From: Skeletonema tropicum
Taxonomy: Eukaryota > Bacillariophyta > Thalassiosirophyceae > Thalassiosirales > Thalassiosiraceae
Direction: 5' to 3'
DNA: 64,000 nucleotides
Assembly (NCBI GenBank): GCA_037178625.1
Contig: CM074128.1
Location: forward strand, 4,340,001-4,404,000
A program made the translations under genes and the position numbers. Below the pieces are notes generated by a model. That model had not been told where the DNA came from. It made no database searches and saw only the letters and a program-made list of their open reading frames with translations. Shown piece after piece: positions 21,709-32,197 of this stretch (its first letter is position 1; the number at the start of each line of letters is the position of its first letter).

Positions 21709-22905
21709 ATGATGAAAGCAAGGGAGGGTGGTATAACGTTTCTCACATCCTGCTTCTCAAAGACGACTACAAGGTACATCAACACACAAACAAAGATGTC
21801 TATAGCTCCTGACAACGAACTGCTACGAAAAAATCTTGATCGTCTTCGATCGTCACCAAACGAAACACTTCTACTCGATGGAGGTACTGGTGAAGAACTA
21901 TTTCTACGGGGTGTCAAAGACGATCGCAAAATTTGGAGCGCCACCGCAATTGTAAATGGAGAGTATCATGGAATCCTAGAGAAAGTACACAGGAGCTTTA
22001 TTGATGCTGGTAGTCAAGCGATTACCACAAATTCGTATGGTATCACACCTGGTGTCGGATTCACTGATGGTGATGAAGTGAAGAGACTTGTTGGGATATC
22101 AGGAGAGATTGCTCGTAGAGCAGCCACTGATGGGCAGGAGTCTGTAGCTCTGGTGCTTGGGTCACTGGGGCCACTGGTTGAGAGCTATAGACCGGATCTA
22201 ATTATGAAGCATGACGATGGAGTGAAGAAATACAAGTACCCAATCGAAGGGTTGTACCCTTTCGTCGATATCTTTCTAGCAGAGACAATGTCAATATCAG
22301 ATGAAGCATTTCAGGTAATAGATGCGTTGTCAATCTTTTACCAATGTCAATGTCATAACCAAGGAGAACTTGCAAAGCACCCTTTGTTGATTTCGTTTAC
22401 ACTTAGAAGCGATGGAAAGATTCGAAGCGGAGAGTCGGTTACAGATATAATACCCAAATTGATTCATTATGCGCATAACAAACAAGTGGAACTAATTGGA
22501 GTTCTGTTCAACTGTTGCGAGCCGGAAGCAATTTCGAAAGCGTTGCAAGAGATACGATCATGTTCTAACATACATTGCTATCTATACCATCCACCAGATC
22601 AAGCTAATCATTCCTCGTCAACTTCAATGAGCGAAAAAGTAACAGCAAGTCAACCACCAGGGATATTGTTAGGAGCATATGCCAACCGATTAACGCCAGT
22701 GCCTGAAGAATGGACTCTCGAATCGTCTGAAGAGGCACAAGCAATGAGGGAAGATTTGCTGCCTGATGAATACTGGAGAGAGTTTGTTGATTGTTGGCGT
22801 GGACACAAAGATGCCGCTTGTTGTTCTTTGATAGGGGGGTGCTGCGGGATAGGACCCTCGCACATTTCCTTCTTAAGTAGCAAATTGAACAAATCCAGTC
22901 ACTAG
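21709..22905 (+). CDS. Homocysteine S-methyltransferase family protein
   Basis: About 398 residues from the first ATG (21709), or 369 from the ATG at 21796. The upstream start would add a short Arg/Thr-containing leader that could target an organelle. The fold starts with LLLDGGTGEELFLRG (compare the family's DGGMGTELxxRG), followed by ITTNSYG and VLGSLGP. Zn-binding Cys residues are seen in FNCCEPEA and in GGCCG near the C-terminus (IGGCCGIGPSHI). The family transfers a methyl group from S-methylmethionine or a related donor to homocysteine to give methionine. S-methylmethionine or dimethylsulfonio compounds are plausible donors in an alga, but this is inference. The gene is convergent with the carrier gene (82 bp between stops). 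Confidence 0.9.
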   Translation: MMKAREGGITFLTSCFSKTTTRYINTQTKMSIAPDNELLRKNLDRLRSSPNETLLLDGGTGEELFLRGVKDDRKIWSATAIVNGEYHGILEKVHRSFIDAGSQAITTNSYGITPGVGFTDGDEVKRLVGISGEIARRAATDGQESVALVLGSLGPLVESYRPDLIMKHDDGVKKYKYPIEGLYPFVDIFLAETMSISDEAFQVIDALSIFYQCQCHNQGELAKHPLLISFTLRSDGKIRSGESVTDIIPKLIHYAHNKQVELIGVLFNCCEPEAISKALQEIRSCSNIHCYLYHPPDQANHSSSTSMSEKVTASQPPGILLGAYANRLTPVPEEWTLESSEEAQAMREDLLPDEYWREFVDCWRGHKDAACCSLIGGCCGIGPSHISFLSSKLNKSSH

Positions 22906-22987
22906 ATCACTGAACACATCTTGATATGCAACCATCACAATAAAAAGTAAAACCATCAACATCAAAAATTTTAGTACTATACAGCTG

Positions 22988-24175
22988 TTAATTGTCGTGA
23001 TTTGCTCGGTCTGTTGAAAATCCGCTCATGCGACACAGGTATAGAGCGCCTTCGTACGCTGAAAACCGACTTCCTGAAACTAAAAACGCTCTTGCTATAG
23101 ATGGCGCTACCCCGGCATATAATCCTGTCAGACCCTTGTTCTTAAGGAGTTGTGCAAAGGTTTCAATAGCTCCTTGTTTTTGAATTGGTATGGAAGCTGA
23201 CGCTGGAATAAGCTGCCCTTGCACTCCAGCTCGAACACAATCCATAGGAAAGGTTAAGAACCAAGACGTTGCTCCAGAAAACCCACCTGCTATTGGGATG
23301 GCCAATGAAGTTGCCCATGAGGAATCACTATTTGACGAGTTACTGATGCTCGTTAAAGATAACAGTCGGTCTCCTTCCAAAAGCAACTTTGCAAAATGAC
23401 ATTTGTATCCCTCGTAGCAAAAGAAATATGCACCAACAAATGCAGCTTCCCGTATGGTATTGATAACATGCCCAGTGTACAATATAGTTGCTCCGTGAGA
23501 AGAAACAAGCGCTCTTGCACATTGAAATGAACTGGTAAATCTCCCTTCAAGCTTTGGTTGTTGTGGCGACTGCTTTTGAACGGCTGATATATTCTGTTTG
23601 ACTACAGATTGCTGCAGCTGCTGCTTTTGCTTTGCTTTCTCACGTTCTACCTGCACATTGTCAAGTTGCATCTGAGTCTTCAAGAAGTTCTCTGGCGTGG
23701 TGACGAGGCCGAAAATGGGCGCACCCATCATCCCTGACAGCGCGTTGTTATAATCCCATCCGTCTTGACCATGAAACACATTTTGTCGGAAATAAGAGTA
23801 ACTAGTAAAGCTAAGAGTGTTTACAATTGATAGCGATAGTAGGGGTGGCGCCACGCCCTTGTACATGGCGGCTAAGCCCTCTGTTCGAAGAATATGTGAC
23901 AAGAGAGAGATCGGGCCGCGCTGTTTTACAGATGATGTTGCCGACGATGCCTGCGTCTGCATACGCGTTTTGACCAAATCCAAGGGAAACCCTAGAAGTG
24001 TGCCAACCACTCCCGCAGCAAAGCCACCAACCACTTCTTCTCCTAAATGAAAAGTCATTGGCTTTGTGTTTGACTGAGGTGCTGCGGCTGTATTTTGCAA
24101 GTGCAAAGGTGACTTTAGAGTCAAGCGTCTTTGGACGTCGGATGATGTGGATGAAGTTGAGCTAGAGTCTGCCAT
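22988..24175 (-). CDS. Mitochondrial carrier family protein (SLC25-like)
   Basis: About 395 residues from the first ATG at 24175. Three carrier repeats are seen: GFAAGVVGTLLGFPLDLVKT near residue 50, GAPIFGLVTTPENFLKTQM in the middle, and AGGFSGATSWFLTFPMDCVR near 310. Each holds the PX[DE]XX[KR]-type signature, degenerate in repeats 2 and 3. Linkers between helices are longer than usual and low-complexity (Gln/Lys-rich after repeat 2). The inner mitochondrial membrane is the usual site. The transported substrate cannot be assigned; the acylcarnitine/ornithine branch is the loose look-alike. The start codon is only about 90 bp from the LTR element inserted upstream, so its promoter may overlap or derive from it. 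Confidence 0.9.
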   Translation of the reverse strand: MADSSSTSSTSSDVQRRLTLKSPLHLQNTAAAPQSNTKPMTFHLGEEVVGGFAAGVVGTLLGFPLDLVKTRMQTQASSATSSVKQRGPISLLSHILRTEGLAAMYKGVAPPLLSLSIVNTLSFTSYSYFRQNVFHGQDGWDYNNALSGMMGAPIFGLVTTPENFLKTQMQLDNVQVEREKAKQKQQLQQSVVKQNISAVQKQSPQQPKLEGRFTSSFQCARALVSSHGATILYTGHVINTIREAAFVGAYFFCYEGYKCHFAKLLLEGDRLLSLTSISNSSNSDSSWATSLAIPIAGGFSGATSWFLTFPMDCVRAGVQGQLIPASASIPIQKQGAIETFAQLLKNKGLTGLYAGVAPSIARAFLVSGSRFSAYEGALYLCRMSGFSTDRANHDN

Positions 24176-24270
24176 TGTGGTTGAACCTTTCAATATTGGT
24201 GCTTTCTCTCTCTCGCTCTGCTATCATTGTCGAGAAATATGAGCAGAAGCAGAAGGTTTGTGGCTTGTGC

Positions 24271-24442
24271 GATTCGTTTCTCACACTACGTTAATGTTTA
24301 CGTAATATACAGACTAATCAGTACTACTGCGATAACATCAACTAATAATATAATTACATGGTAAGGATACATAACAAGGATGACGATGGTGAGAAGTGAG
24401 TGATCGTCTAAGGGAATGAGACGTTCCGTGCTACACGAAACG
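24271..24442 (-). repeat. 3' LTR of element 2
   Basis: 172 bp, matching 30684..30855 at an offset of 6413. In sense orientation it starts CGTTTCGTGTAG and ends GAGAAACGAATC. It is preceded by the polypurine motif ACGGGGAG. Confidence 0.9.
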
Positions 24443-24946
24443 CTCCCCGTGAATTGTAAGCTTACGCTTGCGATTCATAAAGCTAAGTCTCATTTCATTG
24501 GAAATCTTCTCATCCATTATCGTGCACTGATTTGGGTAATATATGAAGTCGTTGAAGAAAGTTGAATCCTCTTGTATGAAGGTAATTTCTTCTTGAGTGT
24601 GTCCGAGTAGTTGACTCGTTGACTCCGTCCAGGAGGTATTATCGACATTGTAAAATTCTCGTTGCGGTATACTCCCCCTTGATGATAAGGTGTCGGCTCC
24701 AAGATTTGTAGATTCAACCGTACTCTGCTTCTTGTGAATTGAACGATAAGATTCTGATCCTCGCCTTCTCTCCCAACAGAACAGGTATTTCCGCTGGGTC
24801 TTCCTCAATCGTCTCCCGTAAAAATCCTTCCAATCTGTGCTATGTTTTGGGGCTTCTTCGACATGCATTATAGACGTAGCAAGTCTCCTATCTGGATACC
24901 TGTCCAGGTAACGTATAATTCCGTAAATAGCTTTCGAGGTGTCCAA
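24431..24946 (-). CDS. Uncharacterised ORF at the 3' end of LTR element 2
   Basis: This is the longest sense-strand ORF of the element, 171 codons open. It begins with a non-ATG codon in the maximal frame; the first ATG gives about 129 residues. It is charged and hydrophilic, with no hydrophobic segment and no motif I recognise. It reads through the polypurine tract (coding His-Gly-Glu) and stops within the 3' LTR at TAG. Composition is closer to real protein than the pyrimidine-strand ORFs of the element, but coding is not demonstrated. Confidence 0.3.
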   Translation of the reverse strand: MDTSKAIYGIIRYLDRYPDRRLATSIMHVEEAPKHSTDWKDFYGRRLRKTQRKYLFCWERRRGSESYRSIHKKQSTVESTNLGADTLSSRGSIPQREFYNVDNTSWTESTSQLLGHTQEEITFIQEDSTFFNDFIYYPNQCTIMDEKISNEMRLSFMNRKRKLTIHGERFV

Positions 24947-27900
24947 GACGAAGTGCGGTCATGTATTGTGTCATGATGACGACATCAATCTGAATATAAA
25001 TGCGTCCAAATCCAATCGATCGAAGCATTCCCATGATCTGTTGATATCTAGTTGGACACTGTTTTAACTTCTCCCCGTTGGCCGCTGGGTGCATTCAGCC
25101 CAATATGATGACCGGTATTAATGTATGCTTGGATTCCCTCGGCACCAAATCTGGCAACATGTTTTGATCATGCTTGCGGTCAAAATGATCCCTGTATACC
25201 GGCTGGATCAATCTTCACCAGCCTCTACGGTCTCCCCGTAAACGTAAATACCTTTCAATGTACGTCCTTTCAATGTAACCCCTCAGATGCATCGCGGTCC
25301 TGTATGCCCGAGTGTCACGAGATGCTTTGATCAAAATTGATCGTCGTACAGAAATGAGTTGCTGGTATCTTTACCTCTTTCACCGCTTTAGTCCGGTGAC
25401 TAGTTCTAGCGTTCTGGATACTTAATTGATTGAGTTCTCTCTCCTCCTTCTCATTCATCGTGTTGTCTCAGAGGCTCTTGCCATGTCCTTCTTCCTGCCC
25501 GAGGTCGTTTATTATTCTCTCAGAGCTTAATCATCACCTCGTTCGGGTTCTTGGTTCTTGGTAGGATGTCGTTTACGTTGACCGATATTATCTCATAATG
25601 GATGATGGATTGTGTCCCTAATCGCGTGTCTTGAGAGTGACTCTTCATCCTGTATACACCTTTGGCAAGCATAGTTCTGTACGTTGTAAATCATGTTACG
25701 CATAGTGGCAAATCTTCACTTCATTCCCTTTATCTTCACTATCTCAAGTGATTCTAACTTCGAGCCACGTTCTCACTTAAATTCAAGCGTGCGTTGCCCA
25801 TACAAAAATTCGTGGCCGGTACGTCTAATGGCAGTTTTGTACATGAGGTAAGCATTGTCCCGTGGGTGACAGATCTGGGTCTGTACCTGTGCTGTTTTAC
25901 CCAAACTTTGATGCGTTTGGCTGTTCAAGGAGTCGTTTCCTCGCAACCTCTTCTATGTTCCGATATGTGTCGCCTGTATTGCTTGTGTAACATGTGGGAT
26001 GTCGTGTTTCCAGAGTCAGCATGTGACTTCCTTGGTATGTTGGTGTTGGCTCTCCTGCTATTGCCTCATCACCTCTCGCATATCTCTACATCTTTAAGTC
26101 GGCCTCTTGTTGTCGTGGTTATATCGCCTCGTTTAAGTCGGTCTCTTGTTTTCGTGGTTATATCGCCTCGTTCAAGTCGTTTAAATTTGTGCATCAAATT
26201 GTCCAGTGCGTCTCTAGTTCAACTCGCATTAGCCTGGCCTATATCTCGTGTTTCAGCATCACGAGCGAGAGGTATATCACTCATATTCTCCTCGTATGCC
26301 GAGTCTTTTGTTGGTCGAGTTGGTGATTGGTCGCATCAGTCTCTTGAAGTCTGTGGTGGCTTTACTCCATCTACCACAATTGACATCTAACCGTCCGAGA
26401 TAACCTATCGATGGCACCCCGTACTCTGTCAGACCTTCTCCCTTCTCTTGCCGTTTGAGATTGGTCTCACCTGATATATTCAAAATCATTTGCAGCTCCA
26501 TTATCGTTTGATAATATGAATTTGTGATCCCTAGTCTGAGTGTCCTACTACAAGTAGGTCGATGTGAGCCTAGTTGTTGTTGTCGTCTCATACTAAGAAG
26601 GCTTGTTGTCGATGCATCTAGAATCGTCTCCAAATGTATTAGGGCGCTCCCGCAGTGCTTGTCATGCAATTGCTCTCAAGTATTGTCAGCAGTCACCTCA
26701 ACTGCGGGTCCTACGCGTGGTCTTAACGTCCTAGTTTCATGGAACTCACTGACAATAACCACTAAGCTATCGAGTCGGCTTGTCGGAAATGTTTTGCTCT
26801 GCTCTGCTAACGCAATTATGCCCATGTAAGTTATCACGGTGGTCACACCATAGTTATCATGATACAAGTTCAACTTGATGCTATATAGCCGCTCTGTGGG
26901 TCATCCAATCTTTCTCATGTTGCTTCCATTCGACCCGACCAAGGCCCAAGGCGTTCTTCAATATCATTTCTTCATTTGCGCTCTTCCGCCGATGTCTTGG
27001 TCTGTACTACCTCGTTGATTTCCTCTGCCACTGTGTCGGGTGATAAGACGTGCATCACGTTCTTCCTAGCTTGACATCTGGCGTTTAATCCACATTCATC
27101 AATCTGCCTCGTCTATGCCATCTCTTTTATCTGACTCTTCTTCTCTGTCTCTTTTATCTGCCTCTTCTTCTCTGTCTCGTTTATCTGCCTCTTCTTCTCT
27201 GTCTCGTTTATCTGCCTCTTATGTGCCATCTTGGGAATGTCAAGTATCAATATTCTCCCCTGCTTGACATTCAATTATTGGTCTACACGAGGTATTGCTG
27301 CCCCTTCTTGATCCTATCGAGTGTCTCCCGGTCTTGGATGTCGACCCGTCTCCAGTTCAGTGCGCATCGTTTTCACCGTGTTGTTCAATCGTCCTTCACT
27401 CTGGACTCCTCATTGGAAAGATGCTATGGAGTATTTCGTTATGCCTTGGTAGTCATGGCTCGTACATTTGTTCGTCCCTTATTCTCGTACATTTGTTTGT
27501 CCCTTGTCCGCAGGGCGTTTCTCCACCAATCTATTCTCTTCAGCTTTGTTTCTCCTTTGCCGCAGGGCGTTTCTCCATCAATTCGGATTAGATTATCATC
27601 CGCTCATCATGATGGATAGTAACGTCCTTGTCTGCGGTCCGTTCTTCAAACTACCTCCTCGGCTCATCATGATGGATAATAACGTCCGCGGTCGTGTTGT
27701 TCTGGCTATATCCAATTTCTTGTCTTTTACACCTTGTCATAGACTACAGCTTGTATTCGCGCCCGCTGTTATCAAAGCGATACAGCTCGTACTATATATT
27801 GGCTACGCTTATACTGAGGGATCTTTTGCCAAGATGAGGTCTTCCTATTTCTTGACATCTCAACCACATCAAGCCTGCGATTCAAAATAAGAATGTTTGT

Positions 27901-29604
27901 CGATTGTTAATATTTGTGTTCGCTTCCGATTCACTTTGAATGCCCGTGCACCATTACACGCATCTAATATTTGCTCCGTCATAGAGTTCCGGAGTAACCA
28001 ACTCTGTTGCTACGATCTTCTGTACGCCGATCCCAAGGTATATTGTATGTACAACATCATGGAATTTGTCTTTGTCCCTGTCTCATCACATGGCATGAAG
28101 CTACTCCCTATCAAGTACTTGTTGACAAGCCGTTTCTTGTCATGATCGAGTTGCCACCTATTCCTTATTTTTACAGCAAGTGCTGTCCATTTCTCTCTTT
28201 CTCTCCCTCTCCCTTCCTGGAGGAAGAGTTGTTAGATGAAACACTCTGTGCCATTCTCTCCCCATCTTTCTCGCAACATCATGGAGCTCTGTCTGCGGGT
28301 GTGCTGTACTCAATTTAGGGGATGCCATTCACTGATCTGGTTTGACCGGAGATAAAGGGATGTTCACACGACTTTGGGAGATAAAGGGATGTTCACACGA
28401 ATTGTGCCAAAGTACTTGCACATACATATCATCAGAGTAACTATCACGCCGGTCGGCTCAAAATGCCATAACCTTAAATGTCATAGCTTTGCTGTAACTG
28501 TAAGCGTTCAAGCATTCTTCTTGTGTTTCAGTTTCACATTGCTTATATTCATGTCTTGAGATCAACCTCTTCCCGGCTTCCATTTGTAATCGACTTCTCA
28601 TGCAGAGCAGTCCCGAATACTATTCTCACATTTATGCCCTCAAAAGGATTTTTATTCATACTTGTCGTGGTTAACGTTTGATCTCATTCTCAAGCAGGGA
28701 TGCTTGTATTTCTGATAGTATCTTGTCTCCGATTCCATGTCAGATCTCTCCATGAGGTTTTGGATAGTGTACTTGGCATCCGTGACGTGCAACCTATTAT
28801 ATTACCAGCCCGTGTTCATTACCGTGAGCACTCTCGTTCTGGCCCGATAAGTCAGATCTCTATGATCTCTCAGAGTTTATGTGCATCTGTTGGTTAACCG
28901 CTGTTCTTGCTATTCATCTGTCTCTTAGTCCTGCTCAGTTTTCTTCGGTATTCTACTCCTCGTATACGGCAGTTGTCCTCTATCGGGCTGTCTTCCTGTA
29001 TATCAAAGGCTTCACGTTGATTATCGTGTTCGACATCTCTCCTCTAGAGTATCTCCCCTCAGCTTTCGTCCGAGGTGCGGCCACTCTAATCTAACTAATA
29101 TGACATAGTTAACGGTGACCCTATCTTCTGGGTGCACATTAGTTTTCATCTACTACGCTGGCCTTTTCAGCTCTCTTGTCGTCTCTCGTACAAAATATTT
29201 CTATCTCTCTTCATGACCAATCACAATCCCTATTCTTTTTCATTCCCGACCGATCATGTTCCCTATTCTTTTCCGCTTACCAACATTACAGGCACTCCGG
29301 CCGTCTCACTTTACGCCAGGCACTCCGGCCATCTTTTCTCCGTCAGGCACTTCGACTATGACTATTACTATTTATGCTCTCGTTCAGGTGTTTGCCTCAC
29401 TTACTCGATCTATTTCATTCTTTCCTATTCTAGGCTCCGCTGGCCCCACCTCCTGGTGGTATTTCTCTTTCTTCTCCAACGACGCGGTGGCACTTTGCCA
29501 TTTACGTTTACTTTTCCTCTATCTCTCCAAGAATGCGGCGGCATTTTGCCATTGACTGTTACATCGTTAATATTCTCTGTTGTCCCTATTCCATTCGTGA
29601 TCCT

Positions 29605-29745
29605 GCTGGCTCCTTGCAGCGATATTCTTTAATATTCCCTATCTGCTGGCTCCTTGCAGCAATTTCTCGTGTTACCACTGGCTCCTTGCAGCAATTTCCG
29701 TCGCCCTTGGCTCCTTGCAGGGTCTATACTGGCTCCTTGCAGTAT
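29605..29745 (-). repeat. Five copies of CTGGCTCCTTGCAG with variable spacing
   Basis: Starting near 29608, TGGCTCCTTGCAG recurs five times at unequal spacing. The next clusters along the element are a different motif (CGCAGGATC, then CATTCCTCGGC near 30364, 30428 and 30482). Confidence 0.8.
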
Positions 29746-29836
29746 TTCTGTTCTTCCGATCACCCCTCCTGGGTGATTATCCGTATGTTTCCGTTTCCAC
29801 ACCCCGCCTGGGTGATATATGGGTTTCCTTGTTTCC

Positions 29837-30251
29837 ACACCGCAGGATCTGCTCCTGGGTGATATTTTGCCGCACCGCAGGATCCGCTCCTGGGTGATAT
29901 TTTGCCGCACCGCAGGATCAGCTCCTGGGTGATATTTTGCCGCACCGCAGGATCAGCTCCTGGGTGATATTTTGCCGCACCGCAGGATCAGCTCCTGGGT
30001 GATAATTTTGCCGCACCGCAGGATCAGCTCCTGGGTGATATTTTGCCGCACCGCAGGATCGGCTCCTGGGTGATATTTTGCCGCACCGCAGGATCAGCTC
30101 CTGGGTGATATTTTGCCGCACCGCAGGATCAGCTCCTGGGTGATATTTTGCCGCACCGCAGGATCAGCTCCTGGGTGATATTTTGCCGCACCGCAGGATC
30201 AGCTCCTGGGTGATATTTTGCCGCACCGCAGGATCAGCTCCTGGGTGATAT
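29837..30251 (-). repeat. Twelve-copy 35-bp minisatellite inside LTR element 2
   Basis: The unit is ACCGCAGGATCAGCTCCTGG plus GTGATATTTTGCCGC. Copies lie near 29839, 29874, 29909, 29944, 29979, 30015 (one 36-bp step), 30050, 30085, 30120, 30155, 30190 and 30225. The first copies differ by one or two bases and the last ones are identical. Two degenerate CCTGGGTGAT relics precede it (29767 and 29807). The 35-bp period is not a multiple of three, so it is not a protein repeat. It lies about 430 bp inside the 5' LTR. Confidence 0.92.
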
Positions 30252-30683
30252 CTGTTTCCAGCTCCACGTCTAGTGGTGCCTATCCGTCAATAGTTAGTTT
30301 GGGCCAATTCCTTTTATGCAGACGGGGGCATTCCTCCCCAGCAGGGCCGATTTATTTATCGCCAGCATTCCTCGGCGATGGTTGTTGATATCCCAGGTGT
30401 CCTTACTGGAGGGCCAATTATTATGCCGGCGTCCTCGGCAATTCATTATATCGATATCGAATCTCTTTCCTCCTTTCCTCCCGCATTCCTCGGCAAATTC
30501 TTATCGCTCCTCCCAGTCAAATATAACCTCAGTGAACTGGTTCCATTTCCTCATACTTATTATGTCCGCGTTCCTCCCCGTCGGAGAATAGAATAAATAT
30601 TGTCATCATTTTCTCCCCGTATTCTATTCTTTTCGAACGCTGCCATCGTAGATACAGCCGTGAGAATGGCTGTCTGATAAACC

Positions 30684-30855
30684 GATTCGTTTCTCACACT
30701 ACGTTAATGTTTACGTAATATACAGACTAATCAGTACTACTGCGATAACATCAACTAATAATATAATTACATGGTAAGGATACATAACAAGGATGACGAT
30801 GGTGAGAAGTGAGTGATCGTCTAAGGGAATGAGACGTTCCGTGCTACACGAAACG
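30684..30855 (-). repeat. 5' LTR of element 2
   Basis: Same 172 bp as 24271..24442. In sense orientation the next bases are GGTTTATCAGACAG. The 8-mer GTTTATCA is also the first sequence inside the 5' LTR of element 1. Confidence 0.9.
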
Positions 30856-31382
30856 TGTGCGTGCGTGGAGAAGGAGGATTTTGCGGGAGCTGCGGGAGCA
30901 GCTCTCTTTTCCCCTTTGGAGGGAGGACCAAATAATGCAGAAGATAGAAAGGAATTGCTGAAAAGAATGAAGCATCTACCATACTTATATAACGCTGGTT
31001 GAAGAGGAGGCCTGCAGCAGCATGAAGATTTATAGGAGGCTGAAACGAGCAACAGCAGATATATCTGATGATGTTATGCTAGGTTATGCTCTTCCTTGAG
31101 TTTGGCACCAGACGTGACGAGATTTAGTTTGAACAGGGGTGGGAGCATATATTACACTCATGAGTATTTACTTCTCATGTCAATAAATGTGTTAAGACAC
31201 TTTACAACAACAACAGTAGGGAAAAAGAGTACCAATTTTATTGCACTACTTATTCTACTCAACACGCAAGAAGGTGTCTCTTTGGCATAGCAATCCAATA
31301 GAACCGTCACTCCAAACCCGACCAAATAACCTCCACCAGTGACACAAAAGCAACGAAAAACCACATGTAATTCTCCAAGTGC
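30856..31382. other. Intergenic region
   Basis: About 530 bp between LTR element 2 and the Ubl-eL41 stop codon. No ORF, RNA gene or repeat that I can support. The 3'-UTR of the Ubl-eL41 gene should lie here. Confidence 0.5.
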
Positions 31383-31685
31383 TTAACGGGCACGTTGACG
31401 CATCTTTCTGCGCTTACGACGGAGACGACGCATGCGCTTCTTGCGCCACTTGGCACGCATACCTCCAGCAATCTCGAGGCACAAGTCCAATTCTTCGTCT
31501 TCCTCGACTCCGTTTCCGGCAAGAGTTCCTTCAAGGAGCTCAGCATCGCCGGAGACGAGCTTGATGAGGTGACCGGGGATGAACTCGCGGTTCTCGATCA
31601 TGGACTTGAGGTCCGTGACGGTGGTGGTTCCCTCGACGGCATAGGCCGTGGAGGTACCCTCGGGGGCGTTGATAATGATTTGCAT
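31383..31685 (-). CDS. Ubiquitin-like domain fused to ribosomal protein eL41
   Basis: 100 residues. Residues 1-75 form a ubiquitin-like beta-grasp domain beginning MQIIINAPEG, with a FUBI-like C-terminal half (GVEEDEELDLCLEIAGG). It ends in Gly-Gly. Immediately after comes MRAKWRKKRMRRLRRKRRK and MRQRAR, a full-length 25-residue eL41, the tiny basic protein of the large ribosomal subunit. Processing after Gly-Gly would release exactly the canonical eL41 with its own Met. Ubiquitin is classically fused to eL40 and eS31, and FUBI to eS30. I do not know of an eL41 fusion as a textbook case. Codon use is strongly biased (CGT, AAG, GTC, CTC), as expected for a highly expressed gene. A 5'-UTR intron is possible but not shown. 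Confidence 0.93.
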   Translation of the reverse strand: MQIIINAPEGTSTAYAVEGTTTVTDLKSMIENREFIPGHLIKLVSGDAELLEGTLAGNGVEEDEELDLCLEIAGGMRAKWRKKRMRRLRRKRRKMRQRAR

Positions 31686-32197
31686 TTTTTGGGCACAAAA
31701 TTTGGATGCTACGAACCTGCATACGCAAATGAGTCAAGAAAAGAGAGAGAGAGGATAGATGAATGGTGAGAAGAGTTTCATAAAATTCGGGTGTTGACAT
31801 GAGAGGGCCGGTTGATGTTCTTCGGGAGTAAATCATCTTGAGACGAGCTGTGAAACACGGGAAAAAATCAGCAGCATCCGCCCTCGCTCTAGTTAGGATC
31901 ATGGGCATAATCCGATCCTCCCAACGCAGCCGCCGCCCCTAATATCGTTGCCGTCACATCACTTACACTTTGAGTGGAGCAGTCAGCAAATTTTATGAGA
32001 GCCCTGCATGACATTTTTCATTTTTCATGATTTCGTTGGTTGGACCATTACCACGACAGACTTACTTTTTAATAGGGAACACTATTCAGTAGGGACCTCA
32101 GTCTTCTTTATGTCCATCCTTGCACGCTTGCCTTGCACTCTCATCTCACATCATCTATGCGGGGTTCCAGACGCTCACTCGCCCCGTACGTAGAACT
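31686..32197. other. Intergenic region upstream of Ubl-eL41
   Basis: Presumed promoter and 5'-UTR of the fusion gene (transcribed leftward). A pyrimidine-rich stretch on the minus strand (TCTATCCTCTCTCTCTCT around 31745-31760) is reminiscent of ribosomal protein gene leaders. Nothing else seen. Confidence 0.4.

Larger units (their letters stand above)
24271..30855 (-). mobile_element. Non-autonomous LTR retroelement 2 (LARD-like), complete
   Basis: The 6585-bp element has two 172-bp LTRs (24271..24442 and 30684..30855) that I read as identical, and a 5-bp target duplication TGTGC (24266..24270 and 30856..30860). On the minus strand a polypurine motif ACGGGGAG (24443..24450) abuts the LTR at 24442. 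GGTTTATCA follows the LTR at 30684. These make minus the sense strand, opposite to element 1. The sense strand is A/G-rich. No reverse transcriptase, integrase, protease or gag motif is seen in any frame. LTR sequence shows no similarity to element 1. It sits between the mitochondrial carrier start and the Ubl-eL41 gene. Confidence 0.88.

Noticed and set aside
25794..29632. Plus-strand ORFs of 100-200 codons inside LTR element 2
   Set aside because: They lie on the antisense, pyrimidine-rich strand, are Ser/Leu/Phe/Cys-rich low-complexity, overlap in several frames and show no family motif.
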